The position numbers and the translations under genes are program-made. Positions 10,480 through 20,572 of a stretch of 64,000 bases of DNA are shown piece by piece. The stretch comes from Paracoccaceae bacterium (GTDB taxonomy: Bacteria > Pseudomonadota > Alphaproteobacteria > Rhodobacterales > Rhodobacteraceae): positions 62,001 to 126,000 of the forward strand of contig JAFGTV010000029.1 in assembly GCA_016938875.1 (NCBI GenBank), read 5' to 3'. Numbering within the stretch: the stretch's first letter is position 1; the number at the start of each line of letters is the position of its first letter. The notes below the pieces were generated by a model, which had not been told where the DNA came from, did no database searches, and was given only the letters and a program-made list of their open reading frames with translations.

Positions 10480-10505
10480 CCGGGGCCGGACTGCGCCGGC
10501 CCCGG
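10480..10505 (+). terminator. GC-rich intercistronic stem-loop after the SBP gene (10-bp perfect stem, 6-nt loop, no U tract)
   Basis: CCGGGGCCGG-actgcg-CCGGCCCCGG. Confidence 0.5.
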
Positions 10506-10588
10506 CTGTCCGCTGATGCGGAACGGGCCGTCGGCCCGGTGGGAATTCTTGCCTGGTAGAAGACGGGGCGCGGGCCAGGGGGGCGCGA

Positions 10589-11536
10589 ATGGGCGGCTAT
10601 ATCCTGAAAAGGCTGATCTCGGCGGTGCCGGTGCTGTTGGGGATCACGGTGATCGTGTTCGCGATCATGGCGCTGATCCCGGGCGATCCGGCGACCGCGA
10701 TCCTGGGCAGTTACGCAACGCCCGAGAATGTGGCCAAGCTGAACCGTGACCTGGGGTTGGATCAGCCCGCGGTGACGCGGTATTTCATCTGGCTGGGCAA
10801 CATGCTTCAGGGCGATTTCGGGCGGTCCTTCGCGCTGAACCGCCCCGTTCTGGACGAGGTGGTCGAGCGGTTCAACGCGACGCTGATCCTGGCGGGCACG
10901 GCCTTTGTACTGTGCTCTCTTTTGGGGATCCTGGCCGGGGTGGTGTCGGCGGCGCGGCAATATGGCTGGGCCGACAAGGCGATCACGTTCGCGGTTCTGC
11001 TGGGCATCTCGATCCCGTCGTTTTTCCTGGGCATGATGATGATCCTGATCTTCGCGGTGAACCTGCGATGGCTGCCGGTATCGGGGATGTATGCGATCTA
11101 TGGGGGCGGGGATTTTCCCGATCTGTTGCGGCACCTGACGATGCCCGCGCTGGCCCTGGCGGTGGTGGCCACCGGCGTGATCGCGCGGCTCAGCCGGTCG
11201 GCCATGCTGGAGGTTCTGCGCCAGGATTTCATCCGCACCGCGCGCGCCAAGGGTGTGCCCGAGCGGCGCGTGATCTGGGGCCATGCCCTGCGCGCCGCAA
11301 TGGTGTCGATCATCCCGGTTCTGGGCATTCAGGCAGGGTTCGTTCTGTCGGGGGCGGTTTATATCGAGATCGTCTTTCAGTGGCCCGGCGTGGGCCGGAT
11401 GCTGGTCGATGCGATCCTGAAACGTGACATCCTGCTGGTGCAGGGGGGCGTGGTGTTCGTCGCGGCCTGTTACGTGATGTTCAACATCGTGGTGGATGTC
11501 GCCCAGAGCCTGCTGGACCCGAGGATCAAGACATGA
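10589..11536 (+). CDS. ABC transporter permease (DppB-like)
   Basis: MGGYILKRLISAVPVLLGITVIVFAIMALIPGDPA...; RTARAKGVPERRVIWGHALR EAA-like loop. Confidence 0.92.
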   Translation: MGGYILKRLISAVPVLLGITVIVFAIMALIPGDPATAILGSYATPENVAKLNRDLGLDQPAVTRYFIWLGNMLQGDFGRSFALNRPVLDEVVERFNATLILAGTAFVLCSLLGILAGVVSAARQYGWADKAITFAVLLGISIPSFFLGMMMILIFAVNLRWLPVSGMYAIYGGGDFPDLLRHLTMPALALAVVATGVIARLSRSAMLEVLRQDFIRTARAKGVPERRVIWGHALRAAMVSIIPVLGIQAGFVLSGAVYIEIVFQWPGVGRMLVDAILKRDILLVQGGVVFVAACYVMFNIVVDVAQSLLDPRIKT

Positions 11537-13401
11537 CCCGGTTTCTAAAGCTCTTGATCCGCAACAGGCTGGCCGCGCTTGGCGGGGCGGTGATCCTGGC
11601 GGTGGTCGTGCTGGCGCTGATCACGCCGCTTTTGCCGTTGCAGGCGCCGAACGTGACCAACACCGCCGACCGGTTCATCCGCCCGTTTTCGCCGGGCCAT
11701 CTGTTGGGCACCGATCACCTGGGGCGCGATCTGCTGTCGCGCCTGTTGTGGGGCACACGGCTGAGCCTGGCCGTCGGCGCCTCGGCCGCCGTGATCGCCG
11801 CCGTGATCGGGGCGGCGGTGGGGATCGTGGCGGGCTATTTCGGCGGGCGCATCGACAACGTGATCATGCGCCTTGTCGATATGTTGATGGCGTTTCCCTA
11901 TATCCTGCTGGCGCTGGCGATCGTGGCCGCACTCGGCCCCGGCCTGATGAACGCGCTGATCGCGGTGGCCGCCGTCAACGTGCCGTTTTTCGCGCGCAAC
12001 ATCCGGGGCATCACCGTGGGCATCGCCGGGCGGGAATTCGTCGATGCCGCGCGGCTGGCGGGGATGGGCCATGGGCGGATCATCCTCTTTGAGATCCTGC
12101 CCAACGTGGTGCCGGTGATCGTGATCGCCATGTCCACGACGATCGGCTGGATGATCCTGGAAACCGCCGGGCTGTCGTTCCTGGGGCTGGGCAGCCAGCC
12201 GCCGCAGGCCGACCTGGGGTCGATGCTGGGCGAGGCGCGCGCGGCGCTGATCGCGGCGCCGCATACCTCGGTGGTGCCGGGGGCGATGATCCTGGCGATC
12301 GTGATGGGGATCAACCTGTTGGGCGACGGGGTGCGCGATGCGCTGGACCCGCGGCTGCGCTCGGGCGCGCTGACCCGGCCGATGCCCGCGACCTCGGTGC
12401 GGCGCGAAACGGTGCCCGCGCCGCAGGGGGGCGGGGTTTTGCAACTGGCCGACCTGGAAACGCGGTTCGAGATCGGGCCGCGCATCTATCGCGCCGTCAA
12501 CAAGGTCAGCCTGGAGGTTGCGCCGGGCGAATGCCTGGGGATCATCGGCGAAAGCGGGTCCGGCAAATCCGTTACGGCGCTCAGCATCATGGGGCTGGTC
12601 GCCTCGCCGCCGGGGGTGATCACGGGGGGCGCGGCCTATTACCGGGGCGACGATCTGATCGGCGCGCCCTATCGGCGGCTTCGGTCGCTGCGCGGCGACC
12701 GCATCGCCTATATCTTTCAGGATCCGCAGGCCACGCTGCACCCGCTCTATCGGGTGGGCGATCAATTGGCCGAGGCGATCCGCGTGCACCATTCCATTTC
12801 CCGCGCCGAGGCCGAGGACCGTGCCATAGACCTGTTGACCGCGGTGCGCATTCCCAATGCCGAGAGCCGCGCGCGGGCCTATCCGCACGAGTTGTCGGGC
12901 GGCATGCGCCAGCGGGTCGGGATCGCGATGGCGATGGCCAACGACCCCGACATCATCATCGCGGACGAACCCACGACCGCGCTGGATGTCACGGTGCAGG
13001 CGCAGATCCTGTCGCTGCTGGATGACCTGCGCCGGGAACGGGGGCTGGCGATCATCTTTATCACCCACGATTTCGGCGTGGTGGCGCAGCTGTGCGACCG
13101 GGTGGCGGTGATGTATGCGGGCCGCATCGTCGAAGAGGGGCCGACCGGCACCGTGCTGGACGCGCCTGCCCATCCCTATACTCGCCGCCTGATTGCCTGT
13201 GTGCCCGAACTGGGGCAGGGGCGCCGCCGGCTAGAGGCGATCCCGGGCCTGCCGCCCGCGGTGGATCGGTTGCCGGCGGGCTGTGCCTTTGCGCCGCGCT
13301 GTGACAAGGCGCGGGACGCCTGCACCGCGGGCGACATCGCGCTGGAGCGCGCGGGCGCTCGCGCCGTGCGCTGCCTTTTTCCCGAGGAGACGCTGACATG
13401 A
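11533..13401 (+). CDS. fused ABC permease (DppC-like) / ATP-binding protein (DppD-like)
   Basis: N-terminal permease ([18 protein letters not shown]) continuous with an ATPase ([46 protein letters not shown]) in one frame. Confidence 0.9.
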   Translation: MTRFLKLLIRNRLAALGGAVILAVVVLALITPLLPLQAPNVTNTADRFIRPFSPGHLLGTDHLGRDLLSRLLWGTRLSLAVGASAAVIAAVIGAAVGIVAGYFGGRIDNVIMRLVDMLMAFPYILLALAIVAALGPGLMNALIAVAAVNVPFFARNIRGITVGIAGREFVDAARLAGMGHGRIILFEILPNVVPVIVIAMSTTIGWMILETAGLSFLGLGSQPPQADLGSMLGEARAALIAAPHTSVVPGAMILAIVMGINLLGDGVRDALDPRLRSGALTRPMPATSVRRETVPAPQGGGVLQLADLETRFEIGPRIYRAVNKVSLEVAPGECLGIIGESGSGKSVTALSIMGLVASPPGVITGGAAYYRGDDLIGAPYRRLRSLRGDRIAYIFQDPQATLHPLYRVGDQLAEAIRVHHSISRAEAEDRAIDLLTAVRIPNAESRARAYPHELSGGMRQRVGIAMAMANDPDIIIADEPTTALDVTVQAQILSLLDDLRRERGLAIIFITHDFGVVAQLCDRVAVMYAGRIVEEGPTGTVLDAPAHPYTRRLIACVPELGQGRRRLEAIPGLPPAVDRLPAGCAFAPRCDKARDACTAGDIALERAGARAVRCLFPEETLT

Positions 13402-14357
13402 CGCTGGCGCTCAGGCTGGACAACCTGTCCAAGACATTCACCGTGGGCAAGCCGCTTTTTGGCAAACCCAAGGCGTTGGTGCGCGCGGTGCGCCCCATGG
13501 ACCTGGAGGTTCAGACCGGCGAAACCCTGGGCATCGTGGGCGAATCCGGCTGCGGCAAATCCACCTTGGCGCGGATGCTGGTGGGGTTGATCCCGCCCAG
13601 CACCGGCAGCATCGAAATTGACGGTGCCGCACTGGACAATGCCGACCCGGCGGTGTTCGGCAGGCGCATCCAGTATGTGTTCCAGGATCCGATTTCCTCG
13701 CTGAACCCGCGCAAGACGATCCGCCAGATCATCGAGGTGCCGCTGAAACGATTGCACGGCATGGACAGGGCCGCGCGCGCGGCGCGCATCTCGGAAATCT
13801 TTGCCGCGGTGAACCTGCGCGAGGAGTTTCTGGATCGCTACCCGCACGAATTTTCCGGCGGGCAGGCCCAGCGGATCGGCATTGCACGGGCATTGGCCGC
13901 GAATGCCAGCATCCTGATCCTGGACGAACCCGTGTCCGCGCTGGACGTGTCGGTGCAGGCGCAGGTGTTGAACCTGCTGGCGGATCTCAAGGCCGAGTTT
14001 GGCCTGACCTATCTGTTCATCACCCATGACCTGGCGGTGGTCGAGGCCGTGTCGGACCGCATCGCGGTTCTGTATTTCGGCACGTTGGTGGAGCTGGGAC
14101 GCGCAGAGCGGATTTTCAACGCGCCCAAACATCCCTATACGCGGCTCTTGGCGGGATCGGCCCCGGTGGTCGGGCGCCCCCTGACCGCGCCCGAGGGGCG
14201 CGAGACGGAATTGCCCGATCCGTTGAACCCGCCGCCGGGCTGTGCCTTTGCCGCCCGCTGTTCGCGCGCCACGGACCTGTGCCGCACCCAGGAACCAAGG
14301 CTGACCCGCCAGGGGGAGGACCAGTTTGCCGCCTGTCACCACCCGCTCGAACCGTGA
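13398..14357 (+). CDS. oligopeptide-type ABC transporter ATP-binding protein (DppF-like)
   Basis: GESGCGKSTLARML, FSGGQAQRIGIARAL, LILDEPVSALDVSVQAQVL. Confidence 0.92.
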   Translation: MTLALRLDNLSKTFTVGKPLFGKPKALVRAVRPMDLEVQTGETLGIVGESGCGKSTLARMLVGLIPPSTGSIEIDGAALDNADPAVFGRRIQYVFQDPISSLNPRKTIRQIIEVPLKRLHGMDRAARAARISEIFAAVNLREEFLDRYPHEFSGGQAQRIGIARALAANASILILDEPVSALDVSVQAQVLNLLADLKAEFGLTYLFITHDLAVVEAVSDRIAVLYFGTLVELGRAERIFNAPKHPYTRLLAGSAPVVGRPLTAPEGRETELPDPLNPPPGCAFAARCSRATDLCRTQEPRLTRQGEDQFAACHHPLEP

Positions 14358-15096
14358 ACCGCGCCAAAGCCGCCCCGTGCGGGTGGCAGAGGCAATCAAG
14401 ACCTGGATGATGGAGCTGGGCCTGCACGCGGACGACCGGCTGCCCGGCGAGGCCGAATTGATGGCGCGCTTCTCCATGTCCAAGGGCACGATCCGCGAGG
14501 CCACCCGCATCCTGGAGGCCCAGGGATTGGTGCGCACCCGCACCGGGCCGGGTGGGGGCACCTTTGTCGCCCAGATGTCGGACGAACGCGCGCGGGCGCT
14601 GTTGTCCAACTATGTCTATTTCCAGGGCCTGACGATCCAGGACATCTATCAGTTGCGCCGGGTGCTGGAACCCGAGATGGCCGCGGGCCTGGCCGGTCAC
14701 CTGAGCGAGGCGCAATTGGCAGAGCTGGAATCGGTGATGGATGCCTATGCCGCCCCGGCGCAAACCCCCGACCAAGAGCGCGCCCAGCACGTGGCCTCGT
14801 TGGAATTTCACCGCAAGCTGGCCGAGATGTCGGGCAACCGGTTGATGGGGCTTATCGTCGGGTTCATCGCCACCGCGCTGAGCGATCTGACCGTCTATCG
14901 CCAGCTTTACGATCCGCCCAACCCTGCGCTGTGGGAACGGGGCCTGGCCTATCAGCGTGACCTGATCGACGCGCTGCGCACCGGCCAGCCAGAGGCCGCG
15001 CGGCGCATCATGGCCGCCCACATGGCCACCGCCGAAACCCTGATGACCCAGCAACAGGCCGAGGTGCTGCGCCGGTTCATGGCGCCCGCCCCCTGA
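14326..15096 (+). CDS. FadR/GntR-family transcriptional regulator (FCD domain)
   Basis: LPGEAELMARFSMSKGTIREATRILEAQGLVRTRTGPGGGTFV wHTH; FCD-like C-terminus; likely TTG start overlapping the upstream gene. Confidence 0.85.
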   Translation: MPPVTTRSNREPRQSRPVRVAEAIKTWMMELGLHADDRLPGEAELMARFSMSKGTIREATRILEAQGLVRTRTGPGGGTFVAQMSDERARALLSNYVYFQGLTIQDIYQLRRVLEPEMAAGLAGHLSEAQLAELESVMDAYAAPAQTPDQERAQHVASLEFHRKLAEMSGNRLMGLIVGFIATALSDLTVYRQLYDPPNPALWERGLAYQRDLIDALRTGQPEAARRIMAAHMATAETLMTQQQAEVLRRFMAPAP

Positions 15097-15259
15097 TTTT
15101 CCCCGGGCATGCCGCGATGATGCGCCCCCTTGCCAAAAGCAGCATTCCGGGCCATACATTCAAGAAATTGCATTTGTTGGGCTTGCCCGCCGAAACCCAT
15201 GGCGCGCGCGGGCGTATCTGTGTGCTAGCATCGGGGCAACCCGACGGAGGACCGAGACG

Positions 15260-16237
15260 ATGTTCAAAGCGATCCTAGCTTTTCTGACGCTGCTGGTGGC
15301 GCTGCCCGCCTGGGCTGGCGTTCTGGTGCTGGAACCCACCGAGATTACCGAGTGGAAGGCCGTCTATGGCGAGGTGGAAACCCGCGACCGGGTGCCCGCA
15401 CGGGCCCGGATCGGCGGCACCGTGGTGCAATTGCTGGTGACCGAAGGCGACAGCGTCCAGGCCGGCCAGCAGATCGCCCTGGTCGAGGATGACAAGCTGA
15501 ACTTTCAGTTGCGCGCGATCGACGCGCAGCTGGGGGCGCTGCAAACCCAGCTAGAGACCGCCCAGACCGACCTGGATCGCGGCGAATCACTGCGCGAGCG
15601 GGGGATCATCACGCAACAGCGGCTGGATCAGCTGCGCACCCAGGTGGACGTTTTGCAGGGCCAGATCGACAGCACCCGCGCCGAACGTCGGGTGATCGAA
15701 CAGCAGGTGACCGAGGGCGGCGTGCTGTCGCCCGACAATGGTGTCGTGTTGTCGGTGCCGATCGCGCTGGGCTCTGTCATCACGCCGGGCGAAACCGTGG
15801 CCGAAATCGGCGGCGGCGGCGTGTTCCTGCGCCTGTCGATCCCCGAACGCCACGCCACCGCGCTGGCCACCGGGGGCGAGATCAGCTTTGGCGAGGGGGC
15901 GGGCCTGGACGGGCAGACCGGCCGGCTGGCCAAGGTCTATCCCCAGATCGAGGGCGGCCGGGTGCTGGCCGATGTCGAGGTCGAGGGGCTGGACGGCCGC
16001 TTTATCGGGCGCCGCGTGCCGGTGCGCCTGCCGGTGGCCACGCGGGCCGCGTTGCTGGTGCCTGTTGCGGCGGTCAGCCGCGCGGGGGGGCTGGATTTCG
16101 TGACGGTCGAGGGGCCCCAGGGCCCCGTGCGCCGCGCCGTCGTGCCCGGGCAGAGTGTCCGCCACGCGGGTGCCGATTGGGTTGAAATCCTGTCCGGCCT
16201 GGCGGCTGGCGACCGGGTGGTGAGCGGCGATGAGTGA
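15260..16237 (+). CDS. efflux RND transporter periplasmic adaptor subunit
   Basis: Signal peptide; biotinyl-lipoyl-like VPARARIGGTVVQLLVTEGDSVQAGQQIALVED; coiled coil; immediately before an RND permease. Confidence 0.88.
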   Translation: MFKAILAFLTLLVALPAWAGVLVLEPTEITEWKAVYGEVETRDRVPARARIGGTVVQLLVTEGDSVQAGQQIALVEDDKLNFQLRAIDAQLGALQTQLETAQTDLDRGESLRERGIITQQRLDQLRTQVDVLQGQIDSTRAERRVIEQQVTEGGVLSPDNGVVLSVPIALGSVITPGETVAEIGGGGVFLRLSIPERHATALATGGEISFGEGAGLDGQTGRLAKVYPQIEGGRVLADVEVEGLDGRFIGRRVPVRLPVATRAALLVPVAAVSRAGGLDFVTVEGPQGPVRRAVVPGQSVRHAGADWVEILSGLAAGDRVVSGDE

Positions 16238-19200
16238 TCAATCCCAGACCCCGCCCCCCAAGGCGCCCCGCGACAAGCCGCTGGGCATCGCCGGGAACCT
16301 GACCCGAGGTTTCATCACCTCGCCGCTGACGCCGCTGTTGCTGCTGGCGGCGCTGGCCATGGGGATGATCGCGCTGATCAGCCTGCCGCGCGAGGAAGAG
16401 CCGCAGATTTCCGTGCCGCTGGTGGACATCCACGTTCAGGCCGACGGGCTGCGGGCCGAGGATGCGGTAAAACTGATCACCGAGCCGCTGGAAACCATCG
16501 TCAAGGCGATCGACGAGGTCGAGCATGTCTATTCCCAGACCGCCGACGACCAGGTGATGGTCACCGCCCGTTTCAAGGTGGGCCTGTCGCAGGACACCGC
16601 GATCTTGCGGGTGCGCGACAAGATCCTGGCAAACCTTGACCGGATTCCGGTGGGCATCCCCCAGCCGATCGTGGTCGGGCGCGGGATCAATGACGTGGCC
16701 ATCGTGGCGCTGACCTTTGCCCCGGTCGAGGGGCAAGAGGCGATCACCGCCGCCGATCTGACCCGCATCGCCCGCGAGGTCGAGGTCGAATTGACCAAGA
16801 TCGAGAATGTCGGCCTGACCTATCTGGTCGGCGAAACCGACGAGGCGCTGCGCGTCGCCCCGGACCCTGAAAAGCTGGCGCTTTACGGCATCACGCTGCA
16901 ACAGCTGGCCGCCAAGGTCGAGGGCGCCAATTCCGCCGCCCCCGCCGGGCGGGTGCGTGATGGGGGCGAGCAACTGGCGCTGGTGCTGGGGCGAACGTTG
17001 TCCACCCCGGCCGAGATCGGCAACCTGGAACTGACCGCCCGCGACGGGCGCACCGTTTATGTGCGGGACGTGGCGGATGTGGCCTTTGTGTCGGACCTAG
17101 ATGAACACCATGTCGCCAGCCTGACCAAGGGCGCGGATGGCACGATCGTGCGCCACCCCGCGGTCACGCTGGCCATCGCCAAGCGCGCCGGGGCCAATGC
17201 CGTCGTCGTCGCCGAGGAAATCCTGCACCGCCTGCACGAGATGGAGGGCGAGCTGATCCCCGACAGCGTTCATGTCGAGATCACCCGCGACTATGGCGAG
17301 ACCGCCAATGAAAAGGCCAACGAGCTGTTGTTCCACCTGGGCCTTGCGACGATTTCCATCGTGGCGCTGGTGCTGTTCGCCATCGGCTGGCGCGAGGCGA
17401 TCGTGGTGGCCATCGTGATCCCTGTCACGATCCTGCTGACGCTGTTTGCCGCCCATATCATGGGCTACACGCTGAACCGGGTGTCGCTGTTCGCGCTGAT
17501 CTTTTCCATCGGTATCCTGGTCGATGACGCCATCGTGGTGATCGAGAATATCGCGCGCCACTGGGGTATGGCGGCCAAGGGCGAAAGCCGGGTCAAGGCG
17601 GCGATCACCGCCGTGGCCGAGGTCGGCAACCCCACCATCGTGGCCACCCTGACCGTGGTGGTGGCGCTGTTGCCGATGCTGTTCGTCAGCGGCCTGATGG
17701 GCCCCTACATGAGCCCGATTCCGGCCAATGCGTCGGCGGCGATGATCTTTTCGTTCTTCGTGGCGGTGATGATCACGCCCTGGCTGATGGTCAAGATCGC
17801 CGGCCGCGCGCCGGTCCATGGCCATGACGGCGACAAGGCCCATCCCGGCGGGCGGCTGGGGCGTCTTTATGCCATCGTGGTCCGCCCGATCCTGTCGCGC
17901 AAATGGATCAGCCTGGCGTTCCTGCTGTCGGTGGTTGTGGTTTCCTTTGGATCCATGGCCGCGCTTTACACCAAGGATGTGACCGTCAAGCTCTTGCCCT
18001 TCGACAACAAGTCCGAGCTGTCGATCGTCATTGACCTGCCCGAGGGCTCTTCGGTCGAGGCCACCGATGCCGTGGCCCAGGCCGCCGCGCACATCGCGCT
18101 GGACCTGCCCGAGGTGATTTCGGCACAGACCCATGCGGGAACGGCCGCGCCGTTCAACTTCAACGGGCTGGTGCGGCACTACTTCCTGCGCCAAAGCCCG
18201 GAATTGGGCGAGGTGCAGGTCAACCTGCTGCCCAAGAGCGAGCGGTCGCGCGCCAGCCACGCCATCGCGCTGGACCTGCGCGCGCGTCTGGCCGATCTGA
18301 CGATCCCGCCGGGCACCTCGATGAAGGTGGTCGAACCGCCCCCCGGCCCCCCGGTCATCGCCACCCTGCTGGCCGAGATTTATGGCCCCGATGCCGAAAC
18401 CCGCCGCGCGGTCGCCACCAAGGTGCGCCAGGCCTTCGAGGACACGCCGTTCATCGTCGATGTCGACGACAGCTTTGGGGTGCAGCCCCGGCGCATCCGC
18501 GCCGAACTCATCCCCTCGGACCTGGCGTTTTTTGATGTGCAAGAGGCGGACGCGCTGCAAACCATGCGGCTGTTGAATGGCGAAACCACCGTGGGCTATT
18601 CGCATCGCGGCGAGGGGCGGGTGCCCATCCCGATCGTGGTCGCGCGGGATCATTCCGACCGCGTGATGGATGAACGCGCGCTGGCGACCCCGGTGCCGGC
18701 CAACGCCCTGCCCGGCGGGCGCGGTGTGGTGGAACTGGGCGATGTCGTCCAACTGAGCCAGGAGCGCGCCTCGTTCCCGGTGTTTCGCCACAATGGCCGC
18801 TATGCCGAGATGGTGACCGGAGAGATGGCCGGAGAGTTCGAGGCCCCGCTATACGGCATGCTGGCGGTTCGGGACCGGCTGGACCAGGTCGACTGGGAGG
18901 GCCTGCCCAAGCCCGAGATCAGCCTGCACGGCCAACCCCTGTCCGAGGCCGACCCGGTCCTGTTGTGGGATGGCGAGTGGGAGGTCACCTTTGTCACCTT
19001 CCGCGACATGGGGGCTGCGTTCGGCGTGGCGCTGGTGGGGATCTATATCCTGGTGGTGGCGCAGTTCGGCTCGTTCCGGCTGCCATTGGTGGTGCTGACG
19101 CCGGTGCCGCTGACCTTTCTGGGGATCATGTTCGGGCACTGGCTGTTCTCGGCGCCGTTCTCTGCCACGTCGATGATCGGGTTCATCGCATTGGCGGGGA

Positions 19201-19469
19201 TCATCGTGCGAAACTCGATCCTGCTGGTCGATTTCATCCGACACGCCGATCCAGAGGGCAAGGTGACGGTGGAAACCCTGGTCGAGGCGGGTGCGACCCG
19301 GTTCAAGCCGATCCTGCTGACGGCGCTGGCTGCGATGATCGGGGCCACGGTGATTCTGGCCGACCCGATCTTTCAGGGCCTGGCGATTTCGCTGCTGTTC
19401 GGGTTGGCGTCCTCGACCGCTCTGACGGTGCTGGTGATCCCCGCGATCTATCGCATCTTCAAGACCTGA
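16230..19469 (+). CDS. efflux RND transporter permease subunit (AcrB/CzcA-like)
   Basis: 1079 aa; NRVSLFALIFSIGILVDDAIVVIENI; repeated membrane halves. Confidence 0.92.
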   Translation: MSDQSQTPPPKAPRDKPLGIAGNLTRGFITSPLTPLLLLAALAMGMIALISLPREEEPQISVPLVDIHVQADGLRAEDAVKLITEPLETIVKAIDEVEHVYSQTADDQVMVTARFKVGLSQDTAILRVRDKILANLDRIPVGIPQPIVVGRGINDVAIVALTFAPVEGQEAITAADLTRIAREVEVELTKIENVGLTYLVGETDEALRVAPDPEKLALYGITLQQLAAKVEGANSAAPAGRVRDGGEQLALVLGRTLSTPAEIGNLELTARDGRTVYVRDVADVAFVSDLDEHHVASLTKGADGTIVRHPAVTLAIAKRAGANAVVVAEEILHRLHEMEGELIPDSVHVEITRDYGETANEKANELLFHLGLATISIVALVLFAIGWREAIVVAIVIPVTILLTLFAAHIMGYTLNRVSLFALIFSIGILVDDAIVVIENIARHWGMAAKGESRVKAAITAVAEVGNPTIVATLTVVVALLPMLFVSGLMGPYMSPIPANASAAMIFSFFVAVMITPWLMVKIAGRAPVHGHDGDKAHPGGRLGRLYAIVVRPILSRKWISLAFLLSVVVVSFGSMAALYTKDVTVKLLPFDNKSELSIVIDLPEGSSVEATDAVAQAAAHIALDLPEVISAQTHAGTAAPFNFNGLVRHYFLRQSPELGEVQVNLLPKSERSRASHAIALDLRARLADLTIPPGTSMKVVEPPPGPPVIATLLAEIYGPDAETRRAVATKVRQAFEDTPFIVDVDDSFGVQPRRIRAELIPSDLAFFDVQEADALQTMRLLNGETTVGYSHRGEGRVPIPIVVARDHSDRVMDERALATPVPANALPGGRGVVELGDVVQLSQERASFPVFRHNGRYAEMVTGEMAGEFEAPLYGMLAVRDRLDQVDWEGLPKPEISLHGQPLSEADPVLLWDGEWEVTFVTFRDMGAAFGVALVGIYILVVAQFGSFRLPLVVLTPVPLTFLGIMFGHWLFSAPFSATSMIGFIALAGIIVRNSILLVDFIRHADPEGKVTVETLVEAGATRFKPILLTALAAMIGATVILADPIFQGLAISLLFGLASSTALTVLVIPAIYRIFKT

Positions 19470-19815
19470 GCCTGGCGGGGCCGGGGGCATCCCGGCCCTG
19501 TCCCGCCGACCCCGCTGAAAACGGGCAAGGGGCGGTTTTCCGTCCTGCCCAAGTAAGGGGACCGGCCCTGCGGCAACGGGTTCCAGCCGGATCTGCCACG
19601 GGGAACGGGGGGACAAACGGACCCGACCAACCAGACCCGCGCTATTGCTGTCGCGCCACCTTGCCATCCGCGATCGAACCCGCCATGAATTTTCGTCCCA
19701 CGGCAGCGCGTTGCGCGGATCAACTCTTTTTGTGCCTTTGTTTTTGGCATTCAGTCGTCGAGGCGCGCTATAAACGGTCCAGTCGCCCGGCGGTTCGACA
19801 TCACAAGTGCGATTC

Positions 19816-19829
19816 TTGATCGAGATCAA
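19816..19829. promoter_or_regulatory. FNR/FnrL-type box upstream of the feo operon
   Basis: TTGATcgagATCAA, exact TTGAT-N4-ATCAA, 77 nt upstream of the first feoA ATG. Confidence 0.75.
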
Positions 19830-19906
19830 CGAAGCGCTGTTCGTTGTTGACGATATCTGATAAGAACACTCGGGATTGTCCGGGTCAGAATGGAAAGCGC
19901 ACGGCG

Positions 19907-20341
19907 ATGGTTGGACTATTTCAGAAACCGACAGCACGACTCGACCGGCAGGTCGATGGTTTGCAAGCCGCCGATGCGCCGGGTCGCCGTGGCCGACGCC
20001 ACCCTCAGGATGAATGCCGGCATGCGTCGGGGCAGCCATGTTCGGCACCCGATGGCATCCCGCAGGATTGCACGGCGGGGCCTGTCGCCTGCCCGCTGAC
20101 CCTGGCGGATGAGGGGGTCTGGCTGGAAGTGGTCGCGTTGCAGTCCGGCAGGCGTTCGCATCATCGTCTGATCGACCTTGGCCTGACCGTAGGCGCGCGC
20201 ATCCGTATCCTGCAACGCGGCGGATCTTGCCCGATGTTGATCGGGGTAAGCGATAGCCGCCTGGCGCTTGGTCATGGTCTGGCTGGCAAAATCCTTGTCG
20301 CGCCCGCCAATGAGGATCCGCACACCCGGAGCGATGACTGA
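19907..20341 (+). CDS. FeoA-domain protein with Cys-rich N-terminal extension
   Basis: SH3-like FeoA C-terminus (HHRLIDLGLTVGARIRILQRGG...LALGHGLAGKILV); directly precedes feoA. Confidence 0.72.
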   Translation: MVGLFQKPTARLDRQVDGLQAADAPGRRGRRHPQDECRHASGQPCSAPDGIPQDCTAGPVACPLTLADEGVWLEVVALQSGRRSHHRLIDLGLTVGARIRILQRGGSCPMLIGVSDSRLALGHGLAGKILVAPANEDPHTRSDD

Positions 20342-20572
20342 ATGGATCCTGTCCTGCCGGCAATCGGAAAGAGCGTGCGGATAAAGTCCTATGTGCGGGG
20401 GAACCGGGCTGCGCGAGAACGGCTTTTGACCATGGGCCTGACCCCCGGCACCGAGATCACAGTCACCCGAATCGCGCCCATGGGGGATCCCATTGAAATT
20501 CGCGTGCGGGGTTTTGCGCTGTCACTGCGCAGGGAGGAATTCGCGCTTCTGACGCTCGAGAAAGAGATCTGA
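20342..20572 (+). CDS. feoA: ferrous iron transport protein A
   Basis: RERLLTMGLTPGTEITVTRIAPMGDPIEIRVRGFALSLRREE. Confidence 0.9.
   Translation: MDPVLPAIGKSVRIKSYVRGNRAARERLLTMGLTPGTEITVTRIAPMGDPIEIRVRGFALSLRREEFALLTLEKEI

Noticed and set aside
12616-12623. GTGATCAC inside the permease-ATPase fusion gene
   Set aside because: Single site within coding sequence, no TTT flank or 21-bp partner; expected by chance
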